Shown: positions 45,056 to 55,954 of the stretch, piece after piece
Layout: each line of letters begins with the position of its first letter
Position numbering within the stretch: position 1 is the stretch's first letter
Source: Coprinus comatus
Taxonomy: Eukaryota > Basidiomycota > Agaricomycetes > Agaricales > Agaricaceae
Direction of reading: 5' to 3'
NCBI GenBank assembly: GCA_034638255.1
Contig: JAWPGT010000022.1
Span: forward strand, 62,001-126,000
DNA: 64,000 bases
Translations under genes and position numbers: made by a program
The notes under the pieces: generated by a model
The model's input: only the letters and a program-made list of their open reading frames with translations
Told to the model about the DNA's origin: nothing
The model's database searches: none

Positions 45056-47751
45056 ATGGATTCCCTCAGTCGACCATATAAGTGTCCGGGTCCACTCCCG
45101 ACATATGAAGATGATGAGGAAGACGAATTAAACTCTGATATTGTTGTTTACATCGAACCATGTGAACCACACCCCGCCTACACATTCTGTTCTTCTACAA
45201 GTCGCAACATAGACGCGGGAGATGATTCCGACTACTTGCCTTTTCTTCCATACTCCGACGATCCTTCTTTTGATCATCTCAGCTATAGTCTCGAATTCAG
45301 CCACCTTGCATGGCAGGAGAAATATGATCCAGATAGTATGTCTTTGTCTTCATTCTTGACGCGTATTGTGCTAAAGTCTCTGTCTTCACAGTTGAGGTCA
45401 GAAATGTACTTACTGTCCGCACCATGCTTGAAGAGGGCAAGACCAGGTCTCAGATAATTGAAGCCGGTATATCCCCAAAGGCTCTTGATAAAATGCTGTC
45501 GCGGACTGGAGCTATACGAAGGTAATCCTAATTCACATATATCGTTTTAGCTGCAGGCTTATATTCTTTAGAGACTATCCCAATTGGCCTCCCAACAATC
45601 CTCTGCACCCTTCAAACGTACCATATTATCCCCCATATATCAATGACGGGCCAAAGCAGATGTATAACAGGATCCTGCAATACTTCTGCCGGAATAGGAA
45701 CTGTATGCGTACATTTTGCGATGTTCACTGTACGTACCACAATTTCAATGTTAACGCGCATATATTCACTTATTTTGCAGTGGGTGAAATGCCCGTACCA
45801 CCCTCTGTTCCACCTACTTTGACAAACGAAGCATTATATTGGAATGCAGACAATCCTTGTGGTTCAAAGTGTTTTCTACTTGGTTCTTTAGCATCAGCGA
45901 TGACATTGTCGCTATGGTCGGACGAAGATCAGGAAACATTGGAGTTTACTTTGAAATATGATCCAGATTCTCTTCCTTGTGATTTATCTGTCATCCTCCG
46001 GAAGCCATGCGTTGAGGTAAATACTTTCCAATATGTGTTTTTTGCGTATGATTAATTTCAGTTAGGTTGCGACACAACGCGAGCGTTGGCTCTCGACACA
46101 GGTACTCAGTAAGAAACCATTATCCAAGTCAATACAACCTCCTAAGATCAAGATTAAGTATCAGGGTATGTATTACTTTTATTTTATCTGTGTTGTTCAC
46201 TTCTCAGTATCAACATAGATCTTAGTCCTGAAGAATATCATCCGTAAGTAATAATTGCATATGAAAACTTGATATATGCTCATTTTTCGTCCCAGAAATA
46301 ATCCATGCAGTCATTCTGGACCTTGTGATGAAACAACGTCGTGTCCCTGTTTCATAAATAATACATATTGTATTGGAGCTTGTTCCTGCTTGAAGCACTG
46401 TGAGTCTACGTCTACATCAGCTTCATTTATTTTCGATCTCTAACTCGGCATAACAGGTTCACGCAAGTGGACAGGCTGTCGATGTTCACAATCATCTGTA
46501 AATGCAACTTGCACTACTAGATGTCCTTGTTACAAGAATAGAAGAGAATGTGATCCGGATCTATGCTTGTCATGTAAAGCAAGGTATGATTCGTTCATTT
46601 CTTTACCTCTGAATTGATTCCTCTGAACAAAGCTTTTTTAGAGGTATGTTGACGATTTGATTTTTGAAGTTTGATTTTGGAATTTATGAGAATATTCCCT
46701 CTTAAGATCCTAAAACAATGTGTAGAAACGTGTCAATTCAACAAGAGAACTCTAAGGTATGATTGAAGTATTTGGTTTTATTTGAACGTTTCTAATTGGT
46801 ATATTTGAATGTTTTTAGCGAGGTTTTGTGCATAGAAGCACATGGGGTATGGGATACTTCATAGCTGAAAAGGTTGAAACAGGTGATCTCATAGGTGGTA
46901 AGTTCATTGAATCATTAAAACGTAATATAAGGGAATATAACGCTGACCATGGTTTTTTTAGAATACGTTGGGGACCTCATATTTGAGGAAACTACCAAGA
47001 CTCGCGAGTGAGTTGCTTTTTTTAATTTTTAATTTGTTATCTTGTGTTGGAGATTGACCTTGAAAAAAAATAGTCTTGTAGCTGCTCATATGGGCCGTCA
47101 GTATATGTTTACACTGGATCGTTTACAGACGATAGATAGTACGAGATGTGGAAATGAGATGAGGTATATTAATCATGCTCCTGAGAATCATGCAAATGTT
47201 GTTGCGCAGGGTAAGATTTCTCCTCCAGTTAATTCGTTTTAACTCTAGATTACTGATGGTAATTCTTTCTTGGTATAGTGTGGTTTGTTAATGGAGAGCA
47301 TAGAATTGGAATATATGCTAGTTCGTCATATCATTTAACCAGTTTTGAGTGTTTTTTTGTTTTCTGATGCTCCTTTTCTTTTTCATGTATAGAGCAGGAC
47401 CTAAATGCCGGTGCCGAATTATTCCTTGATTATGGAAAAGAATTCTTTCATGGTTTACAAGGGTCTTATAGACTTCATCAAACGCCAGGAGGGAAAAACG
47501 AAAAGGTTAAGATTGAAATGAATGATGATTTGGATGATGGTAGTCCTAAGCCAAAGTCGAAGTCGGGATTAAACTTAAAAGATTTGACTGAGAAGTGGGA
47601 GATGATTGTTGTTATAGACAAGGAAGAGGAGGAAGAGGACCTGGAGCAGGGATTTAGTACTGTGGACGTTGATGTTGATTATGTTGATGTTGCGTCTTCG
47701 GATTCGGATTATGAGTATTCGGAGCAAGAGCGTAGTACGGATTTGGATTGA
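45056..47751 (+). CDS. EZH2: EZH2-like histone H3K27 methyltransferase (PRC2 catalytic subunit)
   Basis: The catalytic sub-unit of Polycomb repressive complex 2 in the nucleus. The acidic N terminus (residues about 18-110) is followed by a cysteine-rich CXC domain with the pattern NNPCSHSGPCDETTSCPC, then TYCIGACSCLKHC, GCRCS, CPCYKNRRECDPDLCLSC. The SET domain runs from GFVHRSTWGMGYFIAEKV through EYVGDLIFEETTKTRD, GNEMRYINHAPEN, NGEHRIGIYAKQDL to AELFLDYG. The usual NHS...NC motif reads NHA...NV here, a noteworthy change in the cofactor/substrate pocket. An acidic repeated tail (DVDVDYVDV, SSDSDYEYSEQE) ends the protein. Fourteen exons, some as small as 25 nt, give 617 residues in an intact frame (introns begin at 45336, 45522, 45730, 46017, 46166, 46244, 46400, 46584, 46757, 46898, 47008, 47211 and 47321). 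The last exon's tail was copied to 50.7 kb. Confidence 0.9.
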
Positions 47752-47903
47752 TGGGTGTGTAAGAGTTGGACTTGTAATCGGACTTTGGGTACGCAGTGCT
47801 TCACAAGGTTATATTCAGATTCAGATATTGTTTTATACAAAGCTTTTATCCTGATCTTCCCAACGAGTTACATGTTTATTGTGGATTAGACTCCCTTTTC
47901 CAC

Positions 47904-49545
47904 TTAGTTTCTACCGACTAAAATAAAACAGAAATCATCCATTTAGAATTAATGAGGTTATAAATATAGAAACAGATGGATAACTCACAACGATCGAATC
48001 GCTTGGGACCTTCGTCGATCATTTCAGCTATCTCATTATCATCCTATTAATAGAATAGAAGTTAGCGGAGGGGCTCGACGGGGAAGACATATGTAAAAAG
48101 CGTACCAAGTAGTATCCGGGTTTACCAGAAACTGAAACAAGGATGTCCTTGTCATCCTCGTCATCCTCAGCCTATTAATAGAAGTTAGCGAGGGGCTCGA
48201 CAGGGAAGCATATGTAAATATTAAACAAAGGCGTACCAAGTAGTATCCGGTTTTACCAGAAACTGGAATGAGAACGTCCTCGTCATCCTCGACATCCTGT
48301 TAATAGAATAGAAGTTAGTGGAGGGGCTCGACAGGGAAGATATATGTAAATATTAAAAAAAGGCGTACCAAGTAGTAGTCGGTTTTACCAGATTTGAGAA
48401 TGTTATCAGACCTTCCAGAACCACCAGAGTTTGAACCAGTTTGTTTTTTGAAAGGTTTTTTGAGACCGTCGCCAGCCATGTTGGCAGTTTTATCTTCCTG
48501 TTGAAATGAGGGATGAAGATGATGAGAACTTGTTATTAATTAATGAGAAAGAGGGGGATAATCGTACCAATTTGTATTCAGTTTTACTAGAAACTGATTT
48601 GGGAGTGTTATCAGACTTTCTAGAACCACCGGAGTTTGAACCAGTTTGTTTTTTGAAAGCTTTTTTGAGACCGTCGCCGATCATATTGGCAGCCTTTTTT
48701 TGGAGACCATCACCGATGGTTCTAGCAGTTTCATCTTCCTGTTGAGATGAGGGGGATGAGGGATGATGATGATGAGTACTCGTTATTAAGGAGAAAGAAG
48801 GGATAATCGTACCAAGTTGTAACCGGCATTACTGGCTACCGTTTTTACGGCTTTTCCAGCCCAATTGATGATGGTGGTGTTGGTGTTGGTGTTGGTGTTG
48901 GTGTTAGTGTTGTAAAAAGGTTCATTGTTGCTGTTGGAACCATAAGAAGATTCGTTCTTATTGTTGGAACCATAGGAAGCCCTGTCGTTGGATTCAGGAG
49001 GATCATACGAATTGTTGTTGAGTTTGGGAGGGTCATTCGGATTGTTGTCGGGATCAGGAGGATTATTCAAATTGTTGTTGGATTCGGGAGGATCGTTTGG
49101 ATTGTTGTCTTGCTCAGAAGGATTATTCAAATTGTTGTTGGATTCGTCAGGATCATTTGGACCATCGTCTTTCTCAGAAGGATTATTCAAATTGTTGTTG
49201 GATTCATCACGATCATTTGGACCGTCGTCTTGCTCAGAAGGATTATTCAAATTGTTGTTGGATTCGGGAGGATCATTTGAATCATTCTTAGACCCATAGG
49301 AGGAGTCCTCATTGCCGTAATTGTTAGATCTGTAAGAGTTGTTGTTAGATTCATACGATGATCATCTGTTCTCATCAACTTGCCCATTTCTAGAGCCATA
49401 GGAGTCATCGTCGTTTAGACGGCCATAAGATGAATATTGATTTTCACCGCCGTCATTGTCTATCGGAAAATATGAGTATATGTAAAAACCCCTAAATTTA
49501 AGGCTACGAACCACTACGACGATCAGGGGAGTTGTCACGAGACAT
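47904..49545 (-). pseudogene. Disordered Asn/Ser-rich repeat protein, left paralog with premature stop
   Basis: Paralog of the gene at 51.1-52.4 kb. Eight exons keep one frame over 1176 coding nt, but codon 44 is TGA (49362-49364). There the right paralog reads ENRSSSYG and this copy has an extra three-base unit. The N-terminal exon has YGS repeats, and then five tandem units around ESNNNLNNPSEQDDGPND that replace the paralog's YGSSN units. Exons 48568-48738, 48369-48497, 48237-48296 and 48106-48171 all end in Y-x-L at the identical donor TTG-GTACG. They are variants of one module (ED-T-A-M-GDGLKK-F-KQTGSNSGGS...), so the exon has been multiplied. The final exons encode DEGPKRFDR and FGRN. 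The stop may be a real inactivation, because the indel is a whole codon. Function unknown. Confidence 0.75.
49074..49275 (-). repeat. 60-bp tandem coding repeat in the left disordered paralog
   Basis: On the minus strand consecutive ~60-bp units encode NNNLNNPSE/P-DN/DGPNDxxES. On the plus strand each unit begins near GGAGGATCATTTGG or GGATCATTTGGACC and contains ATTATTCAAATTGTTGTTGG. At least four near-identical units lie in 49074-49275, with a fifth more diverged unit just to the left. Confidence 0.8.
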
Positions 49546-49609
49546 ATTGAAAGAGATGGTTGGGGGTAAAAGAGGAATTTGCTGGTATGATCTTCTAATT
49601 AAGACAGCC

Positions 49610-49617
49610 TTTATATA
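49610..49617 (-). promoter_or_regulatory. TATA box of the left disordered paralog
   Basis: The minus strand reads TATATAAA in GGTATATAAAGGCTGTCTT, 65 bp upstream of the ATG. The same sequence at the same distance precedes the right paralog. Confidence 0.7.
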
Positions 49618-50704
49618 CCTGTTTACAGGGCATGGCTAAGGGTAAAACAATGTTGTTGGAGGACATGAGAACAGAAGGTTTCAAAATCTTTGACGGCAGT
49701 GAAAATTAAAATGATGCAAATGGAAAAAGATGTCTTGTAGTGGGCGGTGCTTTAAATATAGTGAACATCCTCTAAAAATAGCCAATCAACCGCTCAGGGA
49801 TGATTTGACACAGATTTAACATCTTTAATTATCCCAAGGGATGGGCAGCGGAACTTGCCAATCAGAAAGGTTGGTTGCGAGTGTAGATAGGGATTGGTCT
49901 CAGGCAGAATTAGGGAATTTGAGGCTCGGACTCCAAATACCCAATTCCGATTGTACTTGATGCGCTACTCTTCCACATTATACAATCTAGTTCTCTTACA
50001 TAGTCAGTGGTGGCGGCAATACAAAAAACACATACATACAACTTACAAGGCTGTGACACCAGAAGATGATACTTTGTGTTGCTCCTTCTTTTCTCAATAC
50101 TCTCTCACATGCACTACTCCCATAATGCTTCATCAAATTGTGTGATGAACGAATGTTTGGAATTGAAATCATGACGTTACGAAGATCACATTGAACAGCA
50201 TATTTGGGAGAGTCTTTCTAGCATTGGTAATGTTGTTCTGGTCAGTGGTAGTATATTTGGAAGCGAATTTCCATCTATAGTTCCTACATCTCACAGCTGC
50301 TTAGCTCCGTTGCTGTGGTGTACCAATGCAGCTAACTGGCTGTTTTAGAAGTATTTTTTACTGCTACCTGGGAGCACTCGCACATCATGTTCTTTTATAA
50401 TTATAATTAGTACACCAGTCCTGCAGTGATAAAAGCATGCCACGCACGTATTATAGTCTCACATCTATTTTAATAATTGATCTATTGATGGTCCCGATTC
50501 CCGGACCCTGGAGTTGACATAGAGTGTGATATCATATGTTTGATACTGCACATTTTTCAATTTTTGACAAAATATGCTATGGTGTCCATATCGCGTCATA
50601 TCATATATGGCAATTCTTCGGATGAGTCCTTACAAGTTCCATTAAATTAGAGTAAAAACATATCATAAAACATCATACCCAAGACACAATATAACTTCTA
50701 AGAA
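49618..50704. other. Upstream part of the duplication unit and unique spacer
   Basis: From 49618 to about 49840 the sequence resembles the region upstream of the right paralog (GGGCATGGCTAAGG and GCCAATCAAC are shared). The remaining ~860 bp are not shared and I see no gene there. Confidence 0.5.
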
Positions 50705-50935
50705 AAGAAAAAGGTTAAGGCGGGTGTGAATGATGATTTGGATGATAGTAGCCTGAAGCCAAAGTCGAAGTCGAGATCAGATTCAAAAGATTTGACAGAG
50801 AGAGTGGGAGAAGATTATTGTAATACTGTGGATGTTGATGTTGATCGTGTTGATGTCGCGTCTTCAGATTCTGATTCTGAGCATTTGGGTAGTCTGATTA
50901 TGAGCATGTGGGTAGTACGGATTTGGATTGATGGA
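50705..50935 (+). pseudogene. Duplicated fragment of the EZH2 terminal exon
   Basis: Reads NDDLDDSSLKPKSKSRSDSKD and VDVDRVDVASSDSDSE, matching the EZH2 C-terminal tail (NDDLDDGSPKPKSKSG, VDVDYVDVASSDSDYE). The upstream SET and CXC exons are absent. It was carried along with the downstream gene in the segmental duplication and lies tail-to-tail with the right disordered paralog, exactly as EZH2 lies with the left one. Confidence 0.88.
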
Positions 50936-51084
50936 TGTAAGAGTTGGACTTCTAATCGGACTTTCGGTACCCAGTGCTTCACAAAGTTTTATATTCAGAT
51001 TCAGATATTGTTTTATACAAAAGCTTTTATCCCGATCTTCCCAACAAGTTACATATTTACTGTACATTAGAGTCCCTTTTCCAC

Positions 51085-52397
51085 TTAGTTGCCACCGACT
51101 AAAATAAACAAAATCCATCCATTTTAGAATTGATAAGGTTATAAATATAGAAAAAGATATATAACTCACAACCGCCGAATTTCTTGAGACCTTCGCCGAT
51201 CATTCCAGCTGTCTTATCATCCTATTAATAGAACTTAGCGGAAGGAAGACATACATGCAAATAAAAATAAAATAAAAAGGCGTACCAAGTTGTATCCGGC
51301 TTTGCCAGCAACTGATTTGAGAATGTCATCAGAGTTTTCAGAACCACTAGAGTTTGAACTAGTTTGTTTGTTGAAAGCTTGTTTGAGACCATCGCCAATC
51401 ATGTTGGCAGTTTTATCTTCCTGTTGAAATGAGGGATGAAGGTGATGAGAACTTGTTATTAAAAAGAAAGAGGGGATGATCGTACCAAGTTGTAACCGGC
51501 TTTGTTGGCTACGGCTTTTACGGTGTTGTCAACCCAGTCGTTTTGGTTGTCAGAGTTGTTGGAAGTGTTGTTGTTGTTGGATGAAGAGTAAGAGTTGGAG
51601 TTGTTGGACTCGTTGTTGTTGTTTGAGGAACCGTAAGAAGATTCGTTGTTGGTGTTGGATGAACCATATGAAGATTCGTTCTTGTTAGAGGAACCGTAGG
51701 AAGACTCATTGTTAGATGAACCGTAAGAAGACTCGTTGTTGGATGAGCCGTATGTATTCTTTGACTCCGAAAAGTTCTTGTTAGAGGAACCATATGAATT
51801 GTCGTTGTCATTGTTGGAGCCGTAGGAGTTGTTGTTGGATGAGCCGTAAGAGTTAGAATTCTCATTCTCATCACGGGGGTTGTTGCTGGATCCATAAGAG
51901 TTGGAGTTGCTGTTCTCATTCTCGTCACGGCGGTTGTTAGATCCGTAGGAGTTGGAGTTAGACTCGGAAGAACCGTAAGAATCGTTCTTGGAACCATAGG
52001 AGGATTCCTCGTTGCGGCGGTTATTGGATCCATAGGAGTCGTTGTTGGATTCAGAAGAACCGTACGAATCGTTCTTGGATCCATACGAGTTGTTGTTGTT
52101 AGATTCGTACGAGCCGTACGACGATGATCTGTTCTCATCGTCTTGCCTGTTGCTAGAGCCATAGGAGTCGTTGTTGTTTTGACGGCCGTAAGATGAAGAT
52201 CGCTCTTCATCGCGGTCATTGTCTATCGGAAAGTATGAACATATGTTAAGAAAAAAAATTGAATTCGAGGCTACGAACTGCCACGACCGCCCTCGTTGTT
52301 ATCTATGGGCATCCCATTCAATTCCCTGAACAATAATAGGGATAGGGGGTATGGTAGACTTACCACCACGACGTTCAGAGGAGTTTTCACGAGGCAT
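51085..52397 (-). CDS. Intrinsically disordered YGS-repeat protein, right paralog
   Basis: Six exons in one intact frame give 331 residues (introns 52303-52363, 52223-52278, 51421-51485, 51222-51285, 51099-51169). The N terminus MPRENSSERRGDNNEGGRG leads to about 200 residues of Ser/Asn/Tyr/Gly/Glu repeats of the type ESSYGSSNN and NSYGSSNN, a low-complexity, prion-like composition. The C-terminal part is ordered-looking: WVDNTVKAVANKAGYNL, then the module EDKTANMIGDGLKQAFNKQ...VAGKAGYNL in its own exon, then DDKTAGMIGEGLKKFGGFGGN. Here the module exon occurs once, against four variants in the left paralog. A TATATAAA box lies 65 bp upstream. I do not recognise the family. Stress-related or condensate-forming roles are conceivable but not shown. 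Confidence 0.8.
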
Positions 52398-52461
52398 ATT
52401 GAAAATGATGGTTGGAAGTAAAAGAGGAGTTTACTGATATGATCGTATAATCAAGACAGCC

Positions 52462-52469
52462 TTTATATA
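52462..52469 (-). promoter_or_regulatory. TATA box of the right disordered paralog
   Basis: TATATAAA on the minus strand within GGTATATAAAGGCTGTCTT, 65 bp from the ATG, identical in position to the left paralog. Confidence 0.7.
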
Positions 52470-52905
52470 CCTGTCTACAGGGCATGGCTAAGGGCAAAGC
52501 AATGCTCCCGGAGCACATGAGAACGATTGAGAACGTAAACGATTTCAAAATCCTTGACAGTGGCGGTGAAAATCAAAATGATACAGGCGGCACGTCATAT
52601 TGTTCTTGTCTTGTTCGGTTTAAGGGTGAACGGAAAAAGATGTCTTGCGGTGGGCAGTGTTCTGGACATACAGAACATCGGCTAAGAATAGCCAATCAAC
52701 AATCAGGGGATAATTTGACACCTTTAATTATCCCTCGATATACACGTGAGTATGATCACGTGTTATTGCGTTTCGCACGGAAAGAAAGCGGTACTCCAAG
52801 GGCTGCTGGGGTTTTTTGCACCATAGATACCCTTGCTACTTACCATGCAGTTCTCTCGTGGTCACGGTAAGCTTTCGTGCACACAGCGAGCAAATTTGAC
52901 TGACG
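52470..52905. other. Divergent promoter region
   Basis: Between the right disordered paralog (minus) and the NADH dehydrogenase gene (plus). The first ~270 bp resemble 49618-49840 and belong to the duplication. An open frame of 128 codons from 52484 on the plus strand has no family resemblance and is probably chance. Confidence 0.5.
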
Positions 52906-55202
52906 ATGTGTCACATAGCATCATCGCTAGTGCGTGCACTGCCGCGCTCTAGAACTTTGTTGCGGTCCAGCCAGAGACCACTCCTGAGGCACGTTGCTCG
53001 TCCAGTGCGTTGCTTATTTTTTTATTTGCACTTTGCTTGCGTCACCAATGCTAATTGTCACTTTAGACTGTCTCTGGAAGCCGCGCTCTTGCGACGGAAA
53101 CAAATGTTGTTTTTTTGCCGGAGGTATCGTATCTGCAACTAACAGTCAACTTCAGACGCAAATACGGCCACCACCTCCACCTTACAGACAATCCAAATGG
53201 AAGGCGTTCTTGCAATTTGTAGGAAGGGCGACCCTTATCTCGGTCATTGGTGGCTCAGGTGTATTCTACTACGTCGCCCACCGTGAAAAGAATCCTGGAC
53301 CACAGATGCCTTTCGACCCGGAGAAGAAAACACTAGTAGTACTCGGCACAGGTTGGGGCGCTACAAGTTTACTCAAAACTCTTGACACAGCTGACTACAA
53401 TGTCGTAAGTCCTTATCGTTATCATTGTAGTAGTATTTTCTTGACAGAGATAACAGGTTGTTGTCAGCCCAAGGAACTTCTTCTTGTTCACCCCGCTCCT
53501 ACCTAGTGTTGCAGTCGGAACACTTAATCCCCGGTCTATCATCCAGTCCATCCGGTATATCACGCGTCATAAAGCACGAATGTTTCCGTCATTGAGGCGG
53601 AAGCCACGGACGTGGATGTACGCTATTTTTGTTTCGCACACTCCGACCATTACTCATATTCTATTTTCAGCCTTTTAACAAAACCATCACTTTTGCTGGT
53701 AAGTCTCCACTGACATCTTCTTATTGAACCGGCTAAGTGGCCCATAATCAGATAACTCCGAAATCAAGGGTTCCACCTCAACAAAGACAATCCCTTATGA
53801 TTATCTTGTATATGCTGTTGGAGCGGAGACCCAGACGTTCAATATTCCCGGAGTCAAGGAGCATGCTTGTAACATGAAGGAACTCGCCGATGCGGAACGG
53901 GTGAGTTCTCGGTCCTTTATTCTTGCTTCTGATAACAACTAACACAAGCAATATGTTTAGATGCAAAAATCATTCTTGGACTGTAAGCTTGATGTGATGT
54001 CATACTGTGTATTGATTACCTGATGGTTCCTAGGTCTAGAAACTGCTGCATTCCCTGGTCAATCTCCAGAAGAAGTTGAACGGTTGCTCCATATGGTTGT
54101 CGTGGAGGCGGACCTACTGGTGTTGAATTGAGCGGTGAACTACACGACTTCCTTGAAGACGACCTCAAGTCTTGGTACCCTGAACTTGCAGGAAAAATCC
54201 GTATTACTCTCGTCGAGGCTCTTCCCAGCGTGTTGCCAATGTTCAGCAAACAACTAATCGAGTACACCGAATCCACCTTCAAGGAGAGTAAAATTGATAT
54301 CTTGACTAAAACCATGGTCAAGGAAATCAAGGAGAGAAGTGTTATTCTACAAATGCCTGACAAAACTATCCAAGAGGTTCCTTGTGGGCTTGTCATCTGG
54401 GCTGCTGTAAGTTTCTGATTCATCACCTCTTTTGTTGTTCGTATTTTCATCGGTCTACAGGGAAACAAGGGTCGCAAGATCACACAAGATCTTATGGCGA
54501 AGTTGCCAGATGTACAAAACAATAGGCGTGGTATCGCGGTTGATGGTATGTTATTATTTATTTTATTGACGTCGTCACCACTCATTCTCGATATAGACTA
54601 CATGCGCATGAAGGGTGTTGAAGATGTCTTCGCTGTTGGAGATTGTACAGCCACCGCATATGCTCCTACTGCTCAAGTTGCCTCTCAAGAAGGTGCTTAC
54701 CTCGCTCGCCAACTTCAACAACTAGCCAAGCGCGACGCTCTGGAACGCAAGGTTTTGAAGCTCGAGGCTTTAGCCGCTCAAGTTGTTGACGAAGAGGAGA
54801 AGAAACAGGCACTTGCCGAAGCTGAAGCAACGAGGAAACAATTGACCAAGGTTAAAGTCAGGCCATTCCAATACTCACACCAGGGTTCTTTGGCGTACAT
54901 TGGAAGTGAGAAGGCCATTGCGGATTTACCATTCATGAATGGAAACGTACGTCCTTTTATTACTGTATCTTAGGGGTTGTGATTTTGATGCTTCTTCAGA
55001 TTGCAACCGGCGGTGTTGCAACGTACCTCTTCTGGCGTAGTGCTTATCTGAGTACACTTTTTTCTCTAAGAAATAGGTCCCTAGTGGCTACTGATTGGTT
55101 GAAGGTCAAGCTCTTTGGACGGTACGTCTTTTTTTTCTTGCGCTTTGCTCGTATCCCTGTGACTTAAAAATATGTGTTTCTAGTGATGTCGCTCGCGATT
55201 AA
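52906..55202 (+). CDS. NDE1: Mitochondrial alternative (type II) NADH dehydrogenase
   Basis: A rotenone-insensitive, non-proton-pumping NADH:ubiquinone oxidoreductase of the inner mitochondrial membrane. Exons 1-2 give a presequence rich in Arg/Ser ([26 protein letters not shown]), followed by a membrane anchor ([14 protein letters not shown]). FAD motif [16 protein letters not shown] and NAD motif [16 protein letters not shown] are present, with [42 protein letters not shown] and C-terminal [14 protein letters not shown]. There is no EF-hand, but a charged helical insertion ([20 protein letters not shown]) is present. It may be an NDE or NDI form. Introns begin at 53005, 53106, 53405, 53618, 53699, 53901, 53983, 54407, 54546, 54947 and 55122. 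Two single bases are missing: near 53579 (KAR then [12 protein letters not shown] in the next frame) and near 54105 (VVV then GGPTGVEL in the next frame). Confidence 0.92.
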
Positions 55203-55954
55203 ATATAACTCTTGCATAGAACACATTATATAGTAATAGTCATTCGTTTTCCGGGTTTCAATTCTTCTTTTAATTCTCGTTGTAATAGACTATCGTCTCA
55301 CCGAATGCGTAGTAGTTATATTTTTTAGACGAAAAACTGTTTCTTTTTTCCTGTTAGACAGACGATCGTTTACTTGTTATTTCCTTTGCTTTTATTCTTC
55401 GATATAGATTTCTACACATAGATTTTTTTAAGTAGTTACATAGCTTTACTAGTAGTGATGATGATAAAATACTATTTATATGACTGACTTGCTCGATGCT
55501 ATTATCATACCTGTCTTTTGAAGTTTACATGCAGTGAGATGTTCCACATTGGAATCATCCGTAATAACGCTCTTATTGGAGTATATGATAGAGTTCCCTA
55601 AGATTGCAGGGGAGTCGTTAGATATGATTTTGAATCAATAACAGGAAAACATATGGTCAGGCTGCCCCCCATTGGATAGGCACATTCCCAACTTTCGATA
55701 CATTCAGTTTCTGACAAGCTCTTACCAGAGTTACCCTGCCTGTTCTTCAGTTCCCATGCTGTCTATTATCAGAATATTGCGAGTTAGTGTTTATCACTTT
55801 TTACTCATGCTGCGCCTGACCTTTATATGTAAGTTACGAATCAATGAAAAATCAAGAGATAAAAAGATTTTTTGACAAGCTTACTGATCGTCTGATCCAA
55901 AGCTTCGATTATATTGGTAATCGATGCTGCAATCGCACCCGGTTTACGAAGATC
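55203..55954. other. Intergenic between convergent genes
   Basis: About 750 bp of AT-rich DNA with T-runs, taking in the 3' ends of the NADH dehydrogenase and FunK1 genes. Nothing else recognised. Confidence 0.45.

Noticed and set aside
51518..52219. 233-codon minus-strand frame rich in Thr/Pro/Met
   Set aside because: It is the shifted reading of the YGS-repeat gene; the frame giving YGSSN repeats fits the splice sites and the paralog.
52484..52870. 128-codon plus-strand frame upstream of the NADH dehydrogenase
   Set aside because: Its first half lies in the duplicated promoter region, whose other copy (from 49632) is not open in the same frame; no family match.
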